DNA of 64,000 nt, taken from positions 1 through 64,000 of the forward strand of contig JAFDGW010000001.1 of NCBI GenBank assembly GCA_019309115.1. Direction: 5' to 3'. The notes beneath the pieces were generated by a model that was given only the letters and a program-made list of their open reading frames with translations, did not search any database and was not told where the DNA came from. Positions 23,758 to 33,019 of this stretch are shown piece by piece. Both the position numbers and the translations under genes were made by a program. Every line of letters begins with the position of its first letter. Position 1 is the stretch's first letter. This DNA comes from Deltaproteobacteria bacterium (GTDB lineage: Bacteria > Desulfobacterota > Syntrophobacteria > Syntrophobacterales > Thermodesulforhabdaceae).

Positions 23758-24627
23758 ATGGAATTAAGCCGAAAACTGGTACAGATCGATAATGCGAGGG
23801 ACGTTAACTCTATGTGGTGGATTCACAGGGTTCGTAGAGGAGTAAATCTTTATTCCGCACTTTTAAAAACCTACTGGCAGGTTGTCATGGAATATCGCGG
23901 AAGCATGATCATGTGGATGCTCAGTAACATTATGCCTCTGGTTATGCTCTTGGTTTGGGTATCTCTGGCAAAATCTGGCCCCATCGGCCATTACGATTCC
24001 CGCGAGTTCGTGAGATACTATTTAGCCTTGTTGCTGGTGCGCCAACTCATAACCGTGTGGGTAGTGTGGGATCTGGATAGGGAAATAAGGCTTGGAGAAC
24101 TATCTTACAAGCTATTAAAACCGCTTAATCCTATCCACTACCATGTGGCCTTTAACCTGGCTGACAAAATATTCCGACTTTTTACCCTGGCTCCCGCCGT
24201 ATTTTGCGTTTCTTTTGTTATTCCAGGTTTGCGTTTCGATATGTCTCCGTTACACATTTTCTGTTTCACCCTTTCGCTCATTTTTGCATGGGGTATTAGA
24301 TTTCTGTCCCAGTATTGCATTGGCCTTTTAAGCTTCTGGATAACTCAATCTTTGGCCATAAACGAAGCGTTTTATGCTGGACTGCTTATGTTAGGCGGCG
24401 TGATCGCTCCTTTGGACCTATTTCCTCATAAACTGGCTCTGATCGTCAGATATACGCCGTTTCGCTATATGCTATCACTACCGGTGGAAATACTTCTTGG
24501 TAACGTTCCTGCGAACAAATTATTGTTTCAGCTTCTTACTCAATTTTTATGGCTTGTTGTGTTCTTCTTTTCTTACCGACTGTTGTGGAAAAGAGGACTG
24601 GTTCGATACAGCGCAGTAGGAGCGTAG
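23758..24627 (+). CDS. ABC-2 type permease (DUF990-like), first of two
   Basis: The 289-aa protein has six predicted membrane segments, including MIMWMLSNIMPLVMLLVWVS, HIFCFTLSLIFAWGIRFLS and LLTQFLWLVVFFFSYRLLW. Its overall pattern matches the ABC-2 permeases that come as adjacent pairs with an ATPase and export unknown substrates. A GGAGG lies 30 bases upstream of the ATG at 23758, and a weaker AAGAAG lies closer, so the start may be further downstream (an ATG at 23812). The second permease follows after nine bases. No ATP-binding subunit is encoded next to the pair. Confidence 0.75.
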   Translation: MELSRKLVQIDNARDVNSMWWIHRVRRGVNLYSALLKTYWQVVMEYRGSMIMWMLSNIMPLVMLLVWVSLAKSGPIGHYDSREFVRYYLALLLVRQLITVWVVWDLDREIRLGELSYKLLKPLNPIHYHVAFNLADKIFRLFTLAPAVFCVSFVIPGLRFDMSPLHIFCFTLSLIFAWGIRFLSQYCIGLLSFWITQSLAINEAFYAGLLMLGGVIAPLDLFPHKLALIVRYTPFRYMLSLPVEILLGNVPANKLLFQLLTQFLWLVVFFFSYRLLWKRGLVRYSAVGA

Positions 24628-24636
24628 TCTAGACCC

Positions 24637-25434
24637 ATGAAACGGTTGATGAAAGACATTAAATTGGTAGGTCTTTTCATGAAGAATGCCGTGCTCATAG
24701 ATATGGAATACAGGGCGCACTTCTTGGTAAACACTTTGCTGAGCATATTCTGGTTGTGTTTTTCCATTTTGACCCTCAAACTCTTCTTCTATCATCGCAC
24801 TTCCCTGGGGGGGTGGGCATACGAAGAATCGTTGCTCGTTTTGGGGCTTTTTTCTTTTTTTGGCTCCTTCATAGAGGGAGTGTTAGAACCCAACGTGGCA
24901 AAGCTTGTGGAAGACATACGCTTTGGGAACTTTGATTTTATACTTCTCAAGCCTGTAAACGTTCAACTTATCGGGACGCTCCGCTCCTTTTCAATGAAGA
25001 AACTACCCGCCATGTTTGGTTCAGTAATTATTTGTGTTTATGCCCTCTATCAGCTGCATTATATGCCTTCTATACCGGACATTGCCCTTTTTTTAATGTT
25101 TTTCACCTCCGGCTTCCTTATACTTTACGGGTTGTGGGTGGCCTTAATTGCCACAGCCTTCTGGTTTATCCAAATAGATAGCATCATGGAATTCGTGTTT
25201 GCCGTGTTTGAAACAGGTCGTTTTCCAATAACTGTGTATCCTACCCCCTTGAGACTTGTGCTTACCTATATTGTGCCTATAGCCTTCATAACCACCTTTC
25301 CTGCTGCTGCTATAATTGGAAAGGTTACATTTCATCACGCTTGTATGGCTTTAGGACTTGCGGGAATAATACTTTTTGTGGGATCATGTTTCTGGAAATA
25401 TGCCCTGACAAGATACAGCAGCGCGAGTAGTTGA
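24637..25434 (+). CDS. ABC-2 type permease (DUF990-like), second of two
   Basis: The 265-aa protein shows six membrane segments, for example FLVNTLLSIFWLCFSILTLK near residue 35 and LGLAGIILFVGSCFWKYALT at the end. It also has the conserved family stretch FGNFDFILLKPVN, parallel to LGELSYKLLKPLN in the upstream partner. The two are homologous halves of one transporter channel. It converges on the GreA-like gene with only four bases between stops. The substrate is unknown and the ATPase must be encoded elsewhere. Confidence 0.78.
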   Translation: MKRLMKDIKLVGLFMKNAVLIDMEYRAHFLVNTLLSIFWLCFSILTLKLFFYHRTSLGGWAYEESLLVLGLFSFFGSFIEGVLEPNVAKLVEDIRFGNFDFILLKPVNVQLIGTLRSFSMKKLPAMFGSVIICVYALYQLHYMPSIPDIALFLMFFTSGFLILYGLWVALIATAFWFIQIDSIMEFVFAVFETGRFPITVYPTPLRLVLTYIVPIAFITTFPAAAIIGKVTFHHACMALGLAGIILFVGSCFWKYALTRYSSASS

Positions 25435-25438
25435 TAAT

Positions 25439-25921
25439 CTATGGATCTAAATTTTCAATGGCCACGATCCGATAGATTCTTGTTCCAGAAGGGGTTTTCA
25501 CCTTTACGACATCACCTTCGAATTTTCCGAGGATAGCACTGCCTACTGGCGAGTTTGATGCAAGCTTGCCATTGGAAACGTCCGACTCTAGTGGTCCAAC
25601 TATCGTGTAACGGTTTACCTCGCCCGTATCCACGTTTTCGAGGTCAACCACCGTACCGATAAAGACTCGTCTAACGTAAAACCTGCACCCAACAAGAATC
25701 TCGCTGTGGCTTATTTTTTCCTCGAGTTCCTGTATTTTGCGCTCCAGTAACCTGTGCTTTTCTCTCGCCAGCATGTACTGGCTGTTATATATGTTAACCC
25801 CAAAGGCTCGCGCTTCCTGTAGTTCTTCTATCACTCCGGGACGAACGACGTGCTTCAAATAATGAAGCTTATCCACCAGACGCAGGAAACCACTTCTTGT
25901 TACCAAGGGTTTTTCTTTCAT
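25439..25921 (-). CDS. GreA/GreB-family protein, 160 aa
   Basis: An N-terminal coiled-coil-like region (residues about 15-75, EARAFGVNIYNSQYMLAREKHRLLERKIQELEEKI) is followed by the GreA/GreB C-terminal FKBP-like domain (TIVGPLESDVSNGKLASNSPVGSAILGK). GreA and GreB rescue backtracked RNA polymerase by inserting the coiled coil into the secondary channel. I chose the ATG at 25921, which overlaps the TGA of the NUDIX gene, so the two are translationally coupled. A longer frame opens at 25948 but lies inside the NUDIX coding sequence. It may be a Gre-like paralogue rather than the main GreA. Confidence 0.82.
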   Translation of the reverse strand: MKEKPLVTRSGFLRLVDKLHYLKHVVRPGVIEELQEARAFGVNIYNSQYMLAREKHRLLERKIQELEEKISHSEILVGCRFYVRRVFIGTVVDLENVDTGEVNRYTIVGPLESDVSNGKLASNSPVGSAILGKFEGDVVKVKTPSGTRIYRIVAIENLDP

Positions 25922-26466
25922 GGCCGTAATTTCCCAGATTGGAACCACTTCTCGATGATGAGCAGAGAAATAATGGTCTTGCCATCTACTATTTCACCGC
26001 TAGAAATCATGTCAATTAATTCACTCAGAGGTTTAATTTCAACGGATGATATTTCATCAATATCAAGGGGCTGTCCCGCTTTCTCGAGGTTGGTGACAGC
26101 GAAAATTTCAATAACTTCGTTGGAATAAGCAATAGCCGGGCAATAGGACAGTAGCCTGGTCAGCTTCCCGGCTTGATAGCCCGTTTCTTCCATAAGCTCA
26201 CGCCTCACAGCCGATTCCACACTCTCCCCTTTATCCACCTTGCCTGCGGGAACTTCAAGGGTTTCCTTGCCGACGGCGTAGCGGAATTGACGTACCATAA
26301 CGATCTGTCGGTCTTCCATGACAGGAACAATCGCAACAGCCTTTGGATGATCAATTCGCAAACGCCTCGATACCTTGCCCGTCTTAAGCCTTACTTCATC
26401 TAGGGAGACGCTAAAGTGAGGAACCATCAACATTCCCAGTGTAGCAATTTTTTCTTCCATTGGCAT
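25918..26466 (-). CDS. NUDIX hydrolase, ADP-ribose pyrophosphatase type
   Basis: The Nudix box is clear in GKVDKGESVESAVRRELMEE followed by TGYQAGKL. An upstream proline/glycine pattern fits ADP-ribose pyrophosphatases that cleave ADP-ribose to AMP and ribose 5-phosphate. I chose the ATG at 26466 (182 aa) over 26532, which would lie inside the upstream kinase/ATPase gene. The gene is eleven bases downstream of that gene and overlaps the GreA-like gene by an ATGA. The substrate is a family-level guess. Confidence 0.85.
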   Translation of the reverse strand: MPMEEKIATLGMLMVPHFSVSLDEVRLKTGKVSRRLRIDHPKAVAIVPVMEDRQIVMVRQFRYAVGKETLEVPAGKVDKGESVESAVRRELMEETGYQAGKLTRLLSYCPAIAYSNEVIEIFAVTNLEKAGQPLDIDEISSVEIKPLSELIDMISSGEIVDGKTIISLLIIEKWFQSGKLRP

Positions 26467-26476
26467 CAATCCTGAT

Positions 26477-28108
26477 TCACCTGTTTTCACTGACAAATCT
26501 GTTCCACATCTGATCGGCCATCTGCCCGGCAAGTTTAAGCCTCAATTCGTACAACCTGCGCATGAGCTTCATATTTGTCCTTCGCTTTCCTGCCTCTGTA
26601 GATAGGCGGATCACCTGCCTTTCCGGCAACTCATCCGGAGGTTCGTAGGTTTTTAGAAAGGCTTGAAGATGTTCTATCCTGGCATCGCTGGCTTCACCGG
26701 TTCTGAGACTTCTCTTTTCTAGACGATTCTTTAGCGCGTCTAACGGGGCTTGAGTTTCAATCCACAGCACTGTGCAGGGCAGGTCCTTCAGACGGTCGCT
26801 AAAAATCTGCCTCCATTTTCTCAATGAAAAAGTGGCATCTACCACCACAGACCTGCCTCTTTTAACACCTTCCCTACACCGAGCGGCAAGTAATTGATAT
26901 ATCATTGCTTTCTTATCATCGGAATATGCTCCCTGTCCAAATGGGCTGACCGTCGCATCTGGCATAACCTCTTTACGTATAACATCTGATGAGATGTGGT
27001 CTATATGGAAATAGGAAGCCACCAAAGAGGCATGAGCACTTTTACCCGAGGCTGGAAGGCCCATGAAGGTAATGACCACGGGAGTATCAAAAGCCGCAGT
27101 GTGGCTCAACGCCATCTTCATAAAGTTCCGGGCCGTTCCAAAGAGGGATTCCTTTCTTGAAGCTTCTTCTTTCGATAAACCAAGAGTCTCCAGGCAGGCG
27201 ACCTTAGACCTTACCAGCGCTCTGTAAGCAGTGTAGAAATCAAGAAGTGCCCAGATCTGTACATCCCCAGAATGATTAACATATTCGTCAATTATCTGAA
27301 GAGCAGCATCTCTATAGCCTAGTCTTGTAAGGTCCATAAACAGAAAAGCCATATCAACTGCCACGTCACCGTAGCGGAGCCGATCATTGAATTCAATGCA
27401 GTCAAGCACCTGCACTCCATTGTAAAAATAAATGTGCTCGGCCCTTAGATCTCCGTGCCCGTTTTTTACGAACCCCCCGGCAACTCGGTTCCTAAAAAGA
27501 GATCTGTTCTGAAGGGTGAATCTGTGAACGGCTTTTTTGAACCATAGCAACAGATCTTCGGAACCGACATTACCGACAAATGGCCGTAATTGCTGGAAAT
27601 TCTCGTAAGCATTGAAACGGATGTATTCAAGGTCGCCATATTTTGTGAGATGAGGTGATGTAACGGTAGATTTTTCGTAAAAGCCGGCGAGATGTTTTGC
27701 TATTTTGCTGTACGACTCAGGCCCTGTAGATCCACTTTCCAGAATTTTTTGAAAGCAAGCCTTGTCTGGAAGCTGTTTCATTACAACAACACATTCAACA
27801 GGATCTTCACATTCTCCGAGATAGAACGTTTTTCTGCCGTTTCTACAAACCGATGTGGTGCCGAGATAGATGCCCGTTGTGAGCCTCTGGTTTAACCTGA
27901 CCTCTTGTTGGCAATAGAAACGGCGCAACTCTGGTGTTTCGTAATTCAAGAAGCCGAAATTCACTGGTTTTTTCAACTTGTAAACCCTTTCACCTGTCAG
28001 GAATACTATGGATATGTGAGTTTCCCTACGTTCTATTTCCGATACGTGGTGATCGTAAAATGCTGGATGTTCAAAGGCTTTGGCAATAGATTCAATATCA
28101 GAATGCAA
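26477..28108 (-). CDS. fusion of aminoglycoside-phosphotransferase-like kinase and AAA ATPase/kinase domain
   Basis: The 543-aa protein joins two parts. Residues about 1-320 are an APH-like kinase with a catalytic loop HGDLRAEHI and a downstream DCIEFNDRLRYGDVAVDMAF. Residues about 345-520 are a P-loop NTPase with FMGLPASGKSAHASLVA (Walker A) similar to zeta-toxin or polynucleotide-kinase-like proteins. The pairing is a known but uncharacterised architecture in proteobacteria. Translation seems to start at TTG 28108, with GGAAGGG just upstream, overlapping the end of folE2 by 11 bases. No antibiotic resistance role should be inferred from the APH label. Confidence 0.85.
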   Translation of the reverse strand: MHSDIESIAKAFEHPAFYDHHVSEIERRETHISIVFLTGERVYKLKKPVNFGFLNYETPELRRFYCQQEVRLNQRLTTGIYLGTTSVCRNGRKTFYLGECEDPVECVVVMKQLPDKACFQKILESGSTGPESYSKIAKHLAGFYEKSTVTSPHLTKYGDLEYIRFNAYENFQQLRPFVGNVGSEDLLLWFKKAVHRFTLQNRSLFRNRVAGGFVKNGHGDLRAEHIYFYNGVQVLDCIEFNDRLRYGDVAVDMAFLFMDLTRLGYRDAALQIIDEYVNHSGDVQIWALLDFYTAYRALVRSKVACLETLGLSKEEASRKESLFGTARNFMKMALSHTAAFDTPVVITFMGLPASGKSAHASLVASYFHIDHISSDVIRKEVMPDATVSPFGQGAYSDDKKAMIYQLLAARCREGVKRGRSVVVDATFSLRKWRQIFSDRLKDLPCTVLWIETQAPLDALKNRLEKRSLRTGEASDARIEHLQAFLKTYEPPDELPERQVIRLSTEAGKRRTNMKLMRRLYELRLKLAGQMADQMWNRFVSENR

Positions 28109-28916
28109 CCCTTCCAGTCCCCCTTTCTATAAATGCATAAGCGCTATGGTTGTGTATTGATTCGAAATTTTCAACGTCAACGGCAAACCAGGTGATGTTT
28201 TCATCATTTTTGAGCTTAAGGGCAATGTCTCTTACCACGTCCTCGACAAACTTTGCGTTTTCATAAGCCTTTTCCGTAACAAACTTCTCGTCGGGACGTT
28301 TCAAAACCGAATATACATCGCAGGAAGCTGAATTTTCCACCAACTCAATAAGGTCCTCTATCCACACGAACTTTTCAAACCGTACAGCCAGGCGAACAAG
28401 CCCTCTCTGATTATGTGCCCCGAAGTCACTGATTTCTTTGGAACAGGGACAGACCGTTGTTATGGGAACTATTACTTCAACAATGAGGTCATAACCGTTC
28501 GTTCGATCAATTGAGCCAATGATCCTGCAACCGTATTCCATCAGGCCTCGCGCCTGAGTGACAGGTGCTTTTTTTTCAATAAAGTAGGGAAAAGATATTT
28601 CCATGTGGGCCGATTCTGCGTCCAGTTTTTCCCTTATTGTTTCCAAAATCCTGTGTATGTTTCTCAGGTCGAAGTTGCCATAAAATTCGTTAAGTATTTC
28701 GATAAAGCGACTCATGTGGGTCCCTTTGAATTTTCGCGGCAGGTTGACGTACATGTTGATGGAGCCCACCGTATGCTGAAAGCCGTGTGATTTGTCGAGC
28801 ACAGTAAGGGGATATCGTATGTCTTTTACCCCGACCTTGTCTATGGCAATGTTTCGGTAATCTCTCCTGTTTTGAACATCAACAATCGATGGTTTCAGAT
28901 AACATACAGAATTCAT
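28098..28916 (-). CDS. folE2: GTP cyclohydrolase FolE2 (type IB)
   Basis: The 272-aa protein carries the FolE2 hallmark CPCSKEISDFGAHNQRG near residue 155. An SHGFQHTVGSINMYVNLP-like region lies near residue 40. FolE2 makes dihydroneopterin triphosphate from GTP, the first step of folate and queuosine-type pathways, and can use metals other than zinc. I chose the ATG at 28916. A TTG at 28931 would overlap the cooC stop. The gene lies between the CooC-like ATPase and the kinase/ATPase fusion on the same strand. Confidence 0.93.
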   Translation of the reverse strand: MNSVCYLKPSIVDVQNRRDYRNIAIDKVGVKDIRYPLTVLDKSHGFQHTVGSINMYVNLPRKFKGTHMSRFIEILNEFYGNFDLRNIHRILETIREKLDAESAHMEISFPYFIEKKAPVTQARGLMEYGCRIIGSIDRTNGYDLIVEVIVPITTVCPCSKEISDFGAHNQRGLVRLAVRFEKFVWIEDLIELVENSASCDVYSVLKRPDEKFVTEKAYENAKFVEDVVRDIALKLKNDENITWFAVDVENFESIHNHSAYAFIERGTGRVAF

Positions 28917-28927
28917 AGCAGACTCTC

Positions 28928-29704
28928 TCAAGGGTTGTTCATTTTCATAATTGCCTGACCCACGTTTTCCAGTGCCAATCGCGTTGCGGTGGCCATATTT
29001 TCGGGAAATTTTCCCTGGATGTCTGCTTCTATAATTGCTTCATCGTAGGGGATGAAACCCAACATGGTGAAATTGGATAGCTGGCTTTTCAAAAAATCTT
29101 CGTCCTTTTCGGAACGCACCTTGTTGGCGACCACGCAAACCTGCTCCAGACCAATGTCTGCTGCAAGAGTTCTGATCCTTCCGGCCGTTTCTATGCTTCG
29201 CTTTCCCGGCTCAACCACCACAACGAAGGCGTTAACCCCCCGGGCAGTACCCCTTCCCAGATGTTCTATGCCCGCTTCCATGTCCATAATAACCACTTCA
29301 TCCCGCCTGAGCACGAGATGATGAACAAGGTTTTTTAAAAGAACACTTTCCGGACAGACACAACCCATGCCCCCCTTTTTAACTCCGCCCATAACCATAA
29401 GACGCACGTTATCACCGCAGGGTATAGCAATTTTTTCTGGCAAATCGTCCACTCGCGGATTCATTTTGAATAAGCCTCCAAAAGTGCCGGGAGTTGATTC
29501 CGTCCGTTCCGCGATCAGATCTTTCATTTCCGCAATTGGTGTTATCTCCTCGGCATTGGGAACACCTAAGGCATGGGCAAGGTTTGAATCGGGATCGGCA
29601 TCGATCGCCAGAACAGAATGTCCTCTTGTACCAAACCAGCGTGCCAGATAAGCCGCAAGAGTGGTCTTCCCAACTCCACCTTTTCCCGTAATGGCTATCT
29701 TCAT
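28928..29704 (-). CDS. CooC-like P-loop ATPase, nickel-insertion family
   Basis: The 258-aa MinD/ParA-family protein starts MKIAITGKGGVGKTT, the deviant Walker A of CooC. It has the DADPDSNLAHALG segment and the CxC-type region GMGCVCPES near residue 120, the nickel-linked cysteine pair of CooC dimers. CooC ATPases mature carbon monoxide dehydrogenase or acetyl-CoA synthase. No CODH gene is in this window. GAGG precedes the ATG, and a DUF3786 gene lies just upstream on the same strand. Confidence 0.88.
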   Translation of the reverse strand: MKIAITGKGGVGKTTLAAYLARWFGTRGHSVLAIDADPDSNLAHALGVPNAEEITPIAEMKDLIAERTESTPGTFGGLFKMNPRVDDLPEKIAIPCGDNVRLMVMGGVKKGGMGCVCPESVLLKNLVHHLVLRRDEVVIMDMEAGIEHLGRGTARGVNAFVVVVEPGKRSIETAGRIRTLAADIGLEQVCVVANKVRSEKDEDFLKSQLSNFTMLGFIPYDEAIIEADIQGKFPENMATATRLALENVGQAIMKMNNP

Positions 29705-29722
29705 TTTTCCGTTTTCCTCCCC

Positions 29723-30376
29723 TTAGCGTTGCTTTAATGAGCGAGCAATTCCCATCATCCGGTACACTATACCACCACTCATATACGCTATATCTTCAGC
29801 AGGCAGGTATGTGTCAATGTTTCGGTCAAACAGTACAGTGGCTTCCGGGGGAAATTCGTCGTCGCCACGCCACAGAACAATTTTAACTGCGATTCTGGGA
29901 AATACTTGGAAGACAAAGGTAATATCGCCTATGTCGTCGGCGAGGGATCCGCCTATCATGGGAGCAACCTTTGCAAAAAGCTCCGGCTCTTCGCCGAATG
30001 CCTTTAAGAAGGGATCTCTGGCACGCCTTTGAAAAGCATCATAATAAAAATGCCCGTCCGGAATATCCCTGAAGGTTATCCATTCACCTGTAGCAGGCTC
30101 TCCAGATGCATTGAGAACATAATGGGCAATTAAAATTTGGTCTGTCAGAGATATTTCATCCTCAGGACTTTTGCCCCAGATGGAAACTTCCTGAGTAGTC
30201 GGATTGACCCGTATAGTACAGGGCTGGTTCAGGAAGGTAAGCCGAATGTCAATAGATCCATCCTCATTCAGCTCGGTACTTCCTCCAGAAAGTTTTGCCA
30301 GATGGTGTACGTTAGCAACAGCAAGCTTCTCTTTCGCAATTCTAAGTGCTTCCTTGTAGTCGTCTATCCTTGGCAC
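29723..30376 (-). CDS. DUF3786 domain protein, 217 aa
   Basis: The protein matches the DUF3786 family of anaerobes, with FLNQPCTIRVN, WITFRDIPDGHFYYDAF and DITFVFQVFPRIAVKIVLWRGDDEFPPEATVLFD visible in parts. Members often sit by corrinoid or CODH genes in acetyl-CoA-pathway organisms. The function is unknown. GGAGG precedes a GTG start at 30376. It is followed 18 bases later by the CooC-like ATPase, which supports a link to one-carbon metalloenzyme maturation. Confidence 0.75.
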   Translation of the reverse strand: MPRIDDYKEALRIAKEKLAVANVHHLAKLSGGSTELNEDGSIDIRLTFLNQPCTIRVNPTTQEVSIWGKSPEDEISLTDQILIAHYVLNASGEPATGEWITFRDIPDGHFYYDAFQRRARDPFLKAFGEEPELFAKVAPMIGGSLADDIGDITFVFQVFPRIAVKIVLWRGDDEFPPEATVLFDRNIDTYLPAEDIAYMSGGIVYRMMGIARSLKQR

Positions 30377-30547
30377 GATTTATATATCCTCCATTCTTAA
30401 AAGTTATGCACAGGATCATTTCACCTAATATTTTCAGCATCGGATCGTATAATAAGATTTCACTATAGACCATTTCCGAAGCCAAGGAAAGACAGATTGA
30501 TGGGGTAGCCGATAAGAAGCTTTTTGAAAGGAAATTCCGTTTGCATG

Positions 30548-30576
30548 TTGCAATTTTACCGTGTTTGAGTTATAGG
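30548..30576 (+). promoter_or_regulatory. promoter of tRNA-Val
   Basis: TTGCAA (30548-30553) and TATAGG (30571-30576) are 17 bases apart. Predicted transcription starts about 12 bases before the mature tRNA. Confidence 0.45.
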
Positions 30577-30594
30577 ACCAAATCAACAGTTGTC

Positions 30595-30670
30595 GGGCGG
30601 GTAACTCAGTGGTGAGAGTGCCATCCTCACACGGTGGAAGTCGCGAGTTCGAATCTCGCCCCGCCCACCA
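30595..30670 (+). tRNA. tRNA-Val (anticodon CAC)
   Basis: The 76-base gene folds as a cloverleaf: acceptor GGGCGGG with CCCGCCC, D stem ACTC/GAGT, anticodon stem CCATC/GGTGG around loop CTCACAC, T stem GCGAG/CTCGC around TTCGAAT. The anticodon at positions 34-36 is CAC, reading GUG valine codons. CCA is encoded. Confidence 0.95.
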
Positions 30671-31077
30671 CCAGTTTGGCACTGGCCTTAAGGGAAAAGT
30701 AAGCGGGAACTTTTCTGATTCGCAACAGTGCAGGCCCTGTAAGCTTTATTATCCAGCTTGGTTTCAGTAAAGAATTCTTAACCAAATTTAAGAATCCACT
30801 TCTGAGATAGGCAAGATGTCTGAAATATTGAGTTAAATTTTCGGAACTCTGTCTGAGCTTCTTGTAGATTTGCTGCAATAAAGCGACCGGCTATTAGAAA
30901 GATAACAGTTTAATGAACCAAAATTGGTTCAATTATCTTAACTATAACCGTGACATTCATCTTGTTTTTTGAGTTGCTATCCCCCTTGACTACATAGCTT
31001 CTGAGAATTACCAATTATAAATAATATATAGTACTTTTAAAAACCGCATTGTTCACCAGTAAAATTGGAGGGAAGTC
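30671..31077 (+). other. intergenic region upstream of the chemotaxis receptor
   Basis: This 407-bp AT-rich stretch has no convincing gene. It contains a perfect inverted repeat GAACCAA-AA-TTGGTTC (30915-30930) that could be an operator. A GGAGGG ribosome binding site ends just before the receptor start. Minus-strand frames here are translations through the tRNA and are not genes. Confidence 0.45.
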
Positions 31078-32988
31078 ATGCTGAAAAATGCAGGGCTTAC
31101 GGTCAAAATCTTTAGTGGTTTTGGCGTTGTACTAGCCATTATGTTAGGGTTGGGATGTTTGGTTGTATTAAAAAGTATGAGAGGAGTGGCTTCATCTCGA
31201 GCTGTTGCGGATTTTTACACTCCTCAGTCTAAGGTCTTCAGCGAGTTGCAGAACAGCTTTTTGCGTGCCATGGCTCATTACCGCCTGTTTATTGCTACAG
31301 CTGATCCCGAAGAAGAGAAGATGGCCAAAAATAACATTGCCGAAGCGGAGGCGTGGCTTGAGAAAGGTTACAAGCTGGCAAATCGTCAGAGTCAACTCGG
31401 CACTGATGATCTAAGCAACGCATTAAGTCGTGTCTCTGCGGCTCTTAAGAATTACAAAAGCGAAGCGGCCAGAGCTGTGGTGGCCAACAGGGAGATGGTT
31501 GAAGCGAGGAATGCCATGGGAAAGGCTAGTGATTCGTTCGTTGATCTGTGTAACGAAATTCTGGCGTATCTTGGTAACTCGCTAAGTGAGCTAATGGCAA
31601 AGTTGGGAAATGAAGATCTGATAAAATTGAGAGCTAACATGGAGATAATAAGAAATGTACTGGTCCAGGCGAACCGTTTGCAAGCACTGACATTGCTCAG
31701 TCAAATTGAACGAAATCCTGCGCTGCTATCCAAGGCCTCTCAAAATTTTGAAGAAATCAGGAAGTTGCTTAACGAAGCCCTGACTGCACCACCGGACGCA
31801 AAGGTCGCAGCCATGCTAGACAAAGTAAAAGATGCTGCAGATACGTATGGGAAGGCTATGGAATTGCTTCAGCAAAGCTGGGAAAAGGCGCAAGGTTCTG
31901 AGAACAAGCAAATTGAGATAGGGGAAGACATCTTAAAGCTGTCAAAGTCAAATGCAGCTCATGGTCTGAAAATGGCTCAAAATCGTGTGTCTGCATCGGC
32001 TGACGATCTTCGAAAATTACAGTTATTATCGATAGGCGGAACGGGGGTTGCGCTGATCGCAGGTATAATCCTGGCAATATTGCTTGGTGCGAGTATAAGC
32101 CGTCCCGTAAAGCGAAGTGTGTCCGGAATTGGGGAAGCCTCGGATGAGGTAAGTTCTGCAGCGGAACAGGTATCGGAGTTGAGTCAATCTTTGGCTGAGG
32201 TGGCTTCGGAGCAGGCAGCAGGCCTTGAGGAAATCTCATCATCCCTTGAAGAGTTATCTTCAATGACAAGGCAAAACGCCAATAGCGCATCTCAGGCAAA
32301 CGCACTGATTGAGGAAGCTAGTGGATTTATCAAAAGAGCTAATGAACTCATGGATCGCCTGAACGTTGCAATGAACGAAGTTTCTAAAGCCAGCGAGGAA
32401 ACATTCAATATTATAAAAACCATAGATGAAATTGCTTTTCAAACAAATCTGCTAGCACTGAATGCTGCAGTGGAAGCGGCGAGAGCAGGTGAGGCTGGAG
32501 CGGGGTTTGCTGTGGTGGCGGATGAAGTCAGGGCACTTGCCCTGAGGTCTGCTGAATCGGCTAAGAGTACTGCCGCTCTTATCGAAAAGACAGTAACTGA
32601 AATCAAGAAGGGTGCTGGGTTAACAGAAGAAACGCATAATGCTTTTTCGAAGGTTGTCAACTCTATAGCCAAGGTATCGGAACTGATTAGTGAAATCAAC
32701 GTGGCTTCCAATGAGCAGGCTCAGGGGATTGAACAGATAACCAAGGCTATTTCCGAGATGGATAAGGCCATACAACAAACAGCAGCCAGTGCCGAAGAAA
32801 GCGCAGCATCAAGCGAACAACTAAATGCCCAGGCAGAGCATATGAAATCCATGGTAGATGAGCTGGCAACCCTGGTTGGCGGTCAACTTGATCATGGAGG
32901 CCAAGCCAGACTTGCTTTACCAAAATCTGGAGCCAAAACCGAGGGTTCCGAGGAAATTCACGCTCTACCATCCCCTTCCGATAGATAA
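31078..32988 (+). CDS. methyl-accepting chemotaxis protein
   Basis: The 636-aa protein has an N-terminal membrane segment (residues about 8-30), a large helical periplasmic domain (about 35-310) and a second membrane segment [20 protein letters not shown] (about 315-335). A HAMP-like linker follows, then the signalling domain, whose hairpin tip reads [20 protein letters not shown] near residue 445. It relays ligand binding to CheA/CheW. GGAGGG precedes the ATG. It lies eleven bases upstream of the hybrid kinase region, but chemotaxis genes are absent, so the ligand and the partner are open. Confidence 0.95.
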   Translation: MLKNAGLTVKIFSGFGVVLAIMLGLGCLVVLKSMRGVASSRAVADFYTPQSKVFSELQNSFLRAMAHYRLFIATADPEEEKMAKNNIAEAEAWLEKGYKLANRQSQLGTDDLSNALSRVSAALKNYKSEAARAVVANREMVEARNAMGKASDSFVDLCNEILAYLGNSLSELMAKLGNEDLIKLRANMEIIRNVLVQANRLQALTLLSQIERNPALLSKASQNFEEIRKLLNEALTAPPDAKVAAMLDKVKDAADTYGKAMELLQQSWEKAQGSENKQIEIGEDILKLSKSNAAHGLKMAQNRVSASADDLRKLQLLSIGGTGVALIAGIILAILLGASISRPVKRSVSGIGEASDEVSSAAEQVSELSQSLAEVASEQAAGLEEISSSLEELSSMTRQNANSASQANALIEEASGFIKRANELMDRLNVAMNEVSKASEETFNIIKTIDEIAFQTNLLALNAAVEAARAGEAGAGFAVVADEVRALALRSAESAKSTAALIEKTVTEIKKGAGLTEETHNAFSKVVNSIAKVSELISEINVASNEQAQGIEQITKAISEMDKAIQQTAASAEESAASSEQLNAQAEHMKSMVDELATLVGGQLDHGGQARLALPKSGAKTEGSEEIHALPSPSDR

Positions 32989-33000
32989 CAATCGGTAAAT

Positions 33001-33011
33001 GGGGGGGGGGG
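33001..33011 (+). repeat. run of 11 G residues ahead of the hybrid kinase
   Basis: Eleven G bases in a row lie just before the GAG that may serve as ribosome binding site for the kinase ATG at 33020. If translation instead began at 32999, the run would fall in codons 1-5. Homopolymers of this size are prone to slippage. Confidence 0.95.
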
Positions 33012-33019
33012 AGCGTTTT

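Noticed and set aside
26477-28108. Antibiotic resistance gene based on the aminoglycoside-phosphotransferase-like domain
   Set aside because: The APH-like fold is shared by many kinases, and here it is fused to a P-loop domain and lies in a housekeeping cluster. Nothing indicates resistance.
30434-30878. Two minus-strand open frames over and after the tRNA-Val gene
   Set aside because: They read through the tRNA in antisense, have no ribosome binding sites and show no protein-like pattern beyond the tRNA.
32999-33019. ATG at 32999 as start of the first hybrid kinase
   Set aside because: No ribosome binding site lies upstream. The codons after it are a G homopolymer, and the ATG at 33020 with GGGGGAG before it leads straight into a signal peptide.
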